From Anthoceros angustus (lineage: Eukaryota > Streptophyta > Anthocerotopsida > Anthocerotales > Anthocerotaceae): a stretch of 64,000 bases of DNA. The stretch lies in contig MU008183.1 of NCBI GenBank assembly GCA_010909165.1, forward strand, positions 744,001 to 808,000, read 5' to 3'. Below are positions 57,880 through 64,000 of the stretch, one piece after another (position 1 is the stretch's first letter; the number at the start of each line of letters is the position of its first letter). Made by a program: the position numbers and the translations under genes. The notes below the pieces were generated by a model. It was not told the origin of the DNA and did not search any database. It worked only from the letters and a program-made list of their open reading frames with translations.

Positions 57880-58810
57880 AACTAAAATTCAAGGTAAAGA
57901 AGCTTATGAAGAAGTTTGTGCGATAAAAGATTTAACAACCGGTATAAATGTGGCTGTAAAAAATATTAAATTAAAATATCAAAGTCGTATCACAATGATT
58001 TCTCTACTGCGAGAGATAACATTGCTCGAGCTATACGGCTATTATATTAGAGGTAATTATTTGTTCACCAACGGAAAAGGTAGATGAAGTTTATGTAATA
58101 ATATAACTAATATATCATGATTTATTTCAAGAGTTACGAAATATTGAAGAGCTTCCTATTGAAAACCAACAATCTTTATCACATCAAATACTTCAAGGTG
58201 TGGCTTATTTGCATGCAGCAAAAATTGTTCACCGAGACTTGAAGCCATCAAATATAGTGCTAAAATCTCAAGATGTAAGTAAAAGATGTGATTTTGAGTC
58301 GGCTCGGTTGATTCCAACAAGTCATTTCATCCATCAATAGACTTCATATTATGATATTGCAATTGAATACTATTGTGCTCTAGAGATATGTGGAGCATAG
58401 GATTTATCTTTGCCGAAATATTACAACGAGGAGTTTTATTTAAAGAAAATTTATCTCAAGGAAATGAAAACCAAATCAAGCTAATTAAAAGTTTTTTTGA
58501 AGCTGAAAATGGGACGTCAACAATGGTATTAACAAATGCTTTTGAAGTTCGATTTTCAAAAGCTGATCCTACTGCTTTGTCGCTACTTAAACGACTACTT
58601 GCCTTTCAACTTGAAGATAGAATAACCGCAAAACAAGCTCTACAACATCCTTTTTCGGAAGGTGTCGATGAAGTATCAAATTTCCATGTACAGCAAGACA
58701 TCATGAATATGAAGTTTCCTTTTGAAAGCCTATTTGTTAAAGAACTAAGAGATTTTTTTCTCATAAGATGTGGAATTATACTCTTCGCAAGAAAGAGAAA
58801 AAGTTGGGCA
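57880..58810 (+). pseudogene. MAP-kinase-like pseudogene
   Basis: Pieces in several frames follow kinase order. An N-lobe strand holds VAVKNIKLKYQSR and LLREITLLEL (57930-58040). The catalytic loop reads SHQILQGVAYLHAAKIVHRD followed by LKPSNIVL (58170-58275). From 58373 come a C-lobe DMWSIGFIFAEIL and then FEVRFSKADPTALSLLKRLL and DRITAKQALQHPF, with a MAPK-like C-terminal MKFPFESLFVKELRDFF. Frames change between the pieces. Stop codons interrupt the N-lobe and the activation segment, and no DFG is visible. It is the better preserved relative of the fragment at 37566-37800. Confidence 0.7.
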
Positions 58811-60056
58811 TGACCAAGATACACAATACCACAAAGAGGAAGATGTCGAATAAATCAATTATCCATAATGATTTAGAAAGCAAATCTGATTGCAGCTCAA
58901 ATGATGAAAATTTTGAAAGGGATCCAACCTATAAGCCAAGCTCAAAATTGAGCCATATATCAACATCCAGTATAGTTCTTCGCAAAAAACAAACTTGATC
59001 ACTAGGCTTTTATGAGAGTATGATGAATTGTGAGATAATACTTACACAAGGAGAAAGATAATGAGAATTAGAGTTGCAATCCCAAAATTCAATTTTAGTT
59101 GTAATTCATATACTTTGATTCATATTAAAAAAAAGCTACGGTAAAGGATGATCATGTACTTTAATAGAATATTTTTAAAAACTATTCCAATTATTATTTA
59201 CATGTTCGTGGTCACTCGCACAAGGATCATTACATGCTTGTGACGACAACTATCCGACCATTTAGGCAAGGATCCGACCCAATAAAATAAAAAACCAGAC
59301 ATGGTAATAAGAAGAATGTTAAGTCGTATTAGAATTAAATATAATTATTAATATGAATATTTTAATTTTTAATATAAAAAGTAAAAAATAAATAAATTTG
59401 TGTGTTTAGTTACATACAAGGTGTTGGGTATGCGTTTGTCTTATGTTTTCTTTTGTATCCTACAAAGTTCATACTCCCGATGTTGCATTTTGTGTCTTGT
59501 AGTGTGAACAAGACTCATATAGACTGGTGTGATAAGTAGCTTGTGAGTGTGAAAGGGGCAGGGTATAGCGAATATAGCATTGGACCAAAACACATTATTA
59601 TCTAGGGCAAGTGCTGGACCGCTGGGTATTCCCCTACTCGTGGCCTCTTGCCGGCATCACCTTACGAAGTGAAGGTAATCTCAACTACCCGGCTTAGGCT
59701 AAGTAAAGACGGATCACTTTACTCTGAAACCTAGACCATCTGTAAGCAAGCTTCGCCTCAACGCCATGCGGTCACACCACTTGCTCAGATGGATGGGGCC
59801 AGCAACTGCAGTGCTTTAAACCCGTGGAAATCATGCATGATCAGGCCTCGTTTTCACGGCCTAATCTGGCCTATCAGGCTGTGACCAATCAGGCCACTCA
59901 TGCTCGATCCGCACACTCATCTACACATGGTGAGCCTTAGCGTGACAACCAACTTCACCATCCAAACAGAGCAGCATCTCGTCAAATCCATAACGTTCAT
60001 AATGTTGCAAAGAGAAGCATGGCACAGGGCACCGTGACTGGAGTACTGGAGCGGTG
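58811..60056. other. AT-rich intergenic DNA
   Basis: No gene seen. A Ser/Lys-rich frame to 58998 may be a continuation of the kinase pseudogene. About 59600-59950 is GC-balanced but without a recognisable motif. Confidence 0.4.
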
Positions 60057-60312
60057 TGTTAGAGTCAGACAGAAAGAGTGTGAGCGTGGAGACCGGAGGC
60101 CGGAGCTGCCGGGCTACACTGGTCTCTGTGTGAAACCAGTTCATGTCATAATGCTCGTCGTTCTAAATAGGCACCATCGTAAGAGACACGATCCGAATAG
60201 ACGACTCCGCCTTTGCAGACATGTTTTATGCCTCGCTACACTCATAATTCACACGCTTGTATTCTCTCTTCTTCGTCGTGTGTTTTTGCATTCATGTGTG
60301 TAGCTACGCACA
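60057..60312 (+). repeat. Putative 5' LTR of the decayed Copia element
   Basis: The right end is fixed by the primer site. The left end is my best guess from a TGTT start 256 bp upstream; with no 3' LTR in the window it cannot be confirmed. Confidence 0.55.
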
Positions 60313-60819
60313 TGGTATCAGAGCTCGTGCAGTAGAACGTAATGAAATGCTTAGCATTCTACTAGGCACTATAATGGACAGAATATAATCCATAAACATC
60401 ATATCAAAATGGATAGACTCTGTCCACAATGCCGTGGAAATAAGAGACGAACTTCTACAAACAGATTGATAGAAGTCCCTCCTCATACAGAGAAAAATAC
60501 TTGTAGACACAATTCATTGCCTTGTCTTACAGTGCTAGAATTCATTCTCCTACATCAGAAAACAGCCCACAAACTCATTAGACAATCAATGAGCTACGCT
60601 CAAACTAGAAATCATGAAAATAGATACCAACTTTCTACCCTTTCCACTGATGTGGATGATATTTACAGGAGACTGATTTTGGTGCTGTTTCTGGTGCTGT
60701 TTTTGTTTCTGGTGTTACAAGAGACAGCATGATATCTATGAAATCCTAGAGAAGATTACGTCACAACTAGAAATTATGACAAAAAATCTTTGATTCCAAT
60801 TACCCTTGCCAAGCACAAT

Positions 60820-61990
60820 GTCTACTCCCTCAAACAACAGGGCTTATCAAATTGATAAGTGGACCAGCGTCAACTATCATACGTGGGCAGCCCGCATTGA
60901 AATGCTTCTCTTGAGAAGCTCCACATGGTCTGTAGTTGATGGCACAGAAGCTCAGCCTGCATCTGGACATGCTGATTTACCTGCATGGCTGACCAAGGAT
61001 GCACAAGCACGATCAGACATTCTGCTGCATGTGGGAGATAGGTTTATACCTCTAATCAAAAGATTAACTACATCTAAGGACATGTGGGATAAACTAAAAT
61101 CCACATACCTAGAGGGGAGCATGGCATTTAGACTATATGCACAAGAACAGTTACAATCAATTAAACTAATAGAGGGAAATTCAGTCCTAGATTTCTTAGA
61201 AAACTAGCAAGCTTCTCTAGATTCAGTCATCTCCTTCGGATTATCCCTGGATGATGAGACTCAGGTGATGCATCTTTTGAGGGCTTTACCCCCATCATGG
61301 GGCCCTTTTATTTCAGGCCAATCAAATAGTGCAATACCTAGCAATCCTTTAACTCTAGCCACATTAATTCCTAGAATAATTGATGAAGCTAGGCTAAGGC
61401 AATACCTTACTTCAAGTACTCCTACAAGTACCTCTGCTTTCTATGTAGGCAGTAAGAAGCCCTAGAAACCCAAACCATCTTCCTCCACTTATGGATCCCA
61501 ACGGATCCCACAGCCTCCTCCAAATCCTGTTCACAAAAATAAGACATGTCACTATTGTCAGAAACCAGGTCACATAGCACCTAACTGTAGAAAAAAGAAA
61601 AGGGACAAAGCTGCAGGGATTCACATTGTCAACCCTAATACAGCACCAGCTTCAGTTAACACTGCATAAGCTAGTGATCAAGGCCCTTCCTACGTCTTCA
61701 CTGCTCAGTCTGGTAGCCTGGTTTTTGAGAAACCCCCTCAAGATCTGTGGCTTCTTGACAATGGAGCAACTGAGCACATGTCTCCAAGGAGGGATTGGTT
61801 CTTCCAATATACCTCTTTGCCCACTCCACAACCTGTCTACATGGGAGATAGCTCTCCACATATAGCTGTTGGTAAGGGAGTGGTAAAAGTGCAGCTTCAA
61901 AATCATGTAGCTTTCATAAAAAACGTCCTACACATTCCTGCACTGACACACAATTTGCTGCCAGTCACACAAGCTACTAGATCTCAAAAC
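60820..61990 (+). pseudogene. Copia gag-protease with three nonsense codons
   Basis: One frame from ATG 60820 reads the Gag core (KWTSVNYHTWAARIEMLLLR, then TTSKDMWDKLKSTYLEGSM) and MHLLRALPPSW. An intact zinc knuckle CHYCQKPGHIAPNC follows, then the protease block LLDNGATEHMSPRRDWF and an HIPALTHNLL end. Stops interrupt the frame at 61205, 61463 and about 61668, with no frameshift. The protease catalytic triplet is D-N-G instead of D-S/T-G. Gag and protease are therefore inactive as written. Confidence 0.8.
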
Positions 61991-61998
61991 AGCAAAAT

Positions 61999-62280
61999 TG
62001 ATGAGAATCATAGCTGCTCTAAGTAGCAAAACATAGAAGGCAGATAGTAGAAAGCTTTGCACAAAAGAGTTGTATGCATTGATTATAATAGAAAGTACAA
62101 AGCCTTTATATAGGCTAGGTGGTTATAACCATAAGGTGGTTGTAACCATAAGTAGTTCTAACCTCTAGGTGGTTGAAACAACTAACTACTAAATAAACTA
62201 CCTAAAGCCCTAAGAACTAAATTAAATAATAGTCTTAGGTGCCCTAGTGAAGAGTGCCTTAAATAGGTCATATTTCATCA
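61999..62280 (-). repeat. LTR of a second, minus-strand LTR element
   Basis: On the minus strand this 282-bp unit starts TGATGAAATATGACC and ends TCATCA, with a TATATAAAGG promoter-like word inside. It is preceded on that strand by a GGGAG-rich purine tract (beyond 62280), as expected of a 3' LTR. The upstream LTR and primer site are not found to the right, so the element is incomplete. It abuts the Copia protease remnant and probably inserted into it. Confidence 0.55.
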
Positions 62281-62640
62281 CTCCCACTCACTATGAACTA
62301 GGTGTGAAGAAATAGCTTCAAAATAAGCCTAAAAAGGTTAGTTAGCTCCCACTAACTTGAAAGCTACCCGCTAACTAAGAAAACAATTAAAAACTGGCTT
62401 AAGTTACATTTAAGCAGAATTTAATGTAATCAAAATTAATTACCAAAAACTTAATTAGGAAAATGGTAAATTCCTAAACAAGGTAAAAAGATAAAAGTAA
62501 AACTTAAACTAGGTTAATCTTAGTAAAAACCATAGGTAAAAGTTAAAGGAAAACTTGAAAGAGGTAAAAATGAAAACCCATTAAATGGGTAACGGCCCGG
62601 GCCATATGATGCCCGTCCGTATGCCCATGTGGGGGGGTCA
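62281..62640. other. AT-rich remnant, probably internal part of the minus-strand element
   Basis: AT-rich, no coding similarity on either strand. Its position next to the polypurine-like tract suggests the 3' internal region of the element whose LTR is 61999-62280. Confidence 0.35.
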
Positions 62641-62756
62641 TACCGTTAATGTACCCTCCCCCATACGGTTTTATTTCTGACGCTTCCCGCTCCATCGCGC
62701 TCCCCGCTCCTGTCGCCCTCCTCTCATTCTGAACCCAAAGAAAGCACCTTGCGGCC

Positions 62757-64000
62757 ATGGCTCGAGACGGATTCGGTGCGGAAAGGGGCGCGCGCGTCCG
62801 TCGGAGGGACGTGCAACCACCGGCGGGCGCCCGGCCCGCCACACATGTACCATCGCCCTGCGGTCGCACGGCGCCGATGCTGCAGGAGGATGAACGCCGA
62901 CCTGCCTGCAGCGGGAAAAAGAAATTGGGAGGAGCGCCCCCGGGAGGGATCGCGCTCGAGCGAGCCCCCTCGGTGCCACAGTGATCCTCACCGCATCTGG
63001 ATTCCAACTTTTGTTGAGAGCCCACCACGATTTCGTGGTGGTAGGAAGTGGTCTGGCACTCGTGTCAATGTCGAAGTCACCTTTGGAGAGGTGGAGGTCG
63101 TCCCTGCAGGTGCTGGAGGTCGCCAATTGATGTGTGAGTGCTGCCGGATGCGGAAATACCTCACTCAGGCCGGGAAATTGGAGAAAGATGTTGCCCCCAT
63201 GTCTTGTCTCAATTTGCTGAAGGTGCCTGCTGCCAATCCCAAGCCGCCTGCTCGTACTGCAGCATCTTGCAGTTGTGTGCAGATGAGGGATCGTCGAGGA
63301 AGATTCCAGAAGGTTCTTGTGGAGAAGAAACCGCCTGAGATTGTTCTCTCATCTGATTCAACTGCCTTGGAAGAGTCTTCATGGAAGGGCTTCCCTGCTT
63401 CTGCTGATGAAGACGAGGCTGTAACCTCAAGTAAGACACCCCCTGGTTGTGTGTAGCAAGGTATTCCCCCCCTGTCGTGAAGGGGAGGTACCTTGGAGCA
63501 GGATGTAGGATGCCTCCCCTTCTTTCGTGAGGGAGAGGCACCGAGTTGTAAGCCCGTTTGTGGGCATGTTTAAGTGACCATTTTCCAGTTCCAAAAATAT
63601 AAATTGTAATGAATTTTCTGATACTATTTTCGCAGATTTATGTATGGAAAATTGTGGGAAAAAGGAAAATGAAGTGGAAAATGAAGAAAATGAGAAAAAT
63701 GAAAAAGGTAGACATGCCTTTTGTGATTCTAAAAAGGTGTTCTAACTTATTTTTCTCTTGCTAAAAACTTGCCCATTTTTAGATTTCTTTTCTGGCCCCG
63801 AAGGAAGACATAGGATAGGAAACATAGGGTTCTGGAAGCCCGGCATATATCCCAAGGGTGATGATGTGAAGCTCATCTATATAATCACTAATATGAAAGG
63901 GGAGAGCGGGCCAGACGTACCACCATGCTCCTATGTTTGCCAGGAAACTAAGATACACATATGGGTTATGTATGTTGTCTATGAAGAATTTCCCGGAGTT
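62757..64000 (+). CDS. Unrecognised spliced gene, runs off the right edge
   Basis: Not recognised. ATG 62757 sits in an excellent context (GCGGCCATGG). Exon 1 to 62972 can splice over a 46-base intron to 63019-63430. This part reads RKWSGTRVNVEVTFGEVEVV, then a Cys pair region LMCECCRMRKYLTQ and a second pair SCSC. A GTAAGA donor at 63431 joins to 63636-63707, an Asn/Glu/Lys-rich exon (CGKKENEVENEENEKNEK). A further intron leads to 63783-64000, which reads FFSGPEGRHRIGNIGFWKPG and VKLIYIITNMKGE. All three later junctions keep phase. The cysteine pairs could bind metal, but no family is evident. It may be a host gene or a transposon gene, since it follows LTR debris. Confidence 0.5.

Larger units (their letters stand above)
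60057..61998 (+). mobile_element. Decayed Copia LTR retrotransposon (5' LTR, gag, partial protease)
   Basis: A putative LTR 60057-60312 (TGTTAG...CGCACA) is followed at once by TGGTATCAGAGC (60313-60324), the initiator tRNA-Met primer site. Gag and the start of protease follow in a single frame. Similarity ends just after HNLLPVTQ at about 61975, where integrase should begin; the next recognisable unit is an LTR of another element. No 3' LTR of this element is seen, so it is truncated. Confidence 0.8.

Noticed and set aside
61999-62280. Solo LTR
   Set aside because: The base context at 62281 onward is a purine tract in the element's orientation (GGGAG), and no AAAAT duplication is found there, so it looks like a 3' LTR with internal sequence attached.
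62543-63126. Minus-strand frames of about 150-160 codons
   Set aside because: They oppose the plus-strand exons that keep phase across three introns, and they have no motif.

Overview
This window is nuclear DNA of a land plant. The genes have short introns (about 45 to 200 bases) with GT-AG signals. The gene content is plant-specific: a phragmoplast-type kinesin-12, a PLS-class pentatricopeptide repeat protein, an LRR receptor kinase with a plant-type activation segment, an exocyst SEC5 of the plant sequence type, and Copia LTR elements primed by initiator tRNA-Met. Compact introns plus a very repetitive PLS-type PPR and a Hedgehog-like Hint domain fit a seed-free plant (lycophyte, fern or bryophyte grade) better than a flowering plant. 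I cannot fix the species from sequence alone.

Layout, left to right. 1-4.44 kb (minus): a multi-exon gene with a U-box-like segment and tandem repeats, running off the left edge. 4.5-10.9 kb: gene-poor DNA with tandem repeats (51, about 41 and 31 bp units), a hairpin and a trihelix-like fragment. 10.9-24.9 kb (minus): one giant kinesin-12 gene with a 6.3 kb exon encoding coiled coil. 24.9-27.2 kb: AT-rich repeats. 27.4-31.2 kb (minus): an intronless PPR gene. 31.6-34.2 kb (plus): an unrecognised spliced gene, then a small double-stranded-RNA-binding protein. 34.7-35.8 kb (plus): a secreted hevein-type chitin-binding domain fused to a Hedgehog-type Hint domain. 35.8-39 kb: AT-rich DNA with a decayed MAP-kinase-like fragment. 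39.1-42.6 kb (minus): an LRR receptor kinase whose reading frame is broken on both sides of the membrane segment. 43.3-45.5 kb: PPR remnants split by a complete gag-only LTR element with a perfect 5-base target duplication. 47.5-57.1 kb: a dense block of housekeeping genes: F-actin capping protein alpha (plus), SEC5 (minus, tail to tail with it) and mitochondrial ribosomal protein uL30 (plus, head to head with SEC5). 57.9-58.8 kb: a second MAP-kinase-like pseudogene. 60.1-62.3 kb: a decayed Copia element joined to an LTR of another element. 62.8-64 kb (plus): an unrecognised spliced gene leaving the right edge.

Several intact genes act in the cytoskeleton and secretion (kinesin-12 in division-plane and phragmoplast work, actin capping, exocyst), but nothing here shows that they are co-regulated. 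The most novel item is the hevein-Hint protein at 34.7-35.8 kb. It combines a wall or chitin-recognition module with a self-processing module that keeps the key cysteine and the TxxH motif. The broken receptor kinase and the gag-only element inside a PPR reading frame are the next most interesting.
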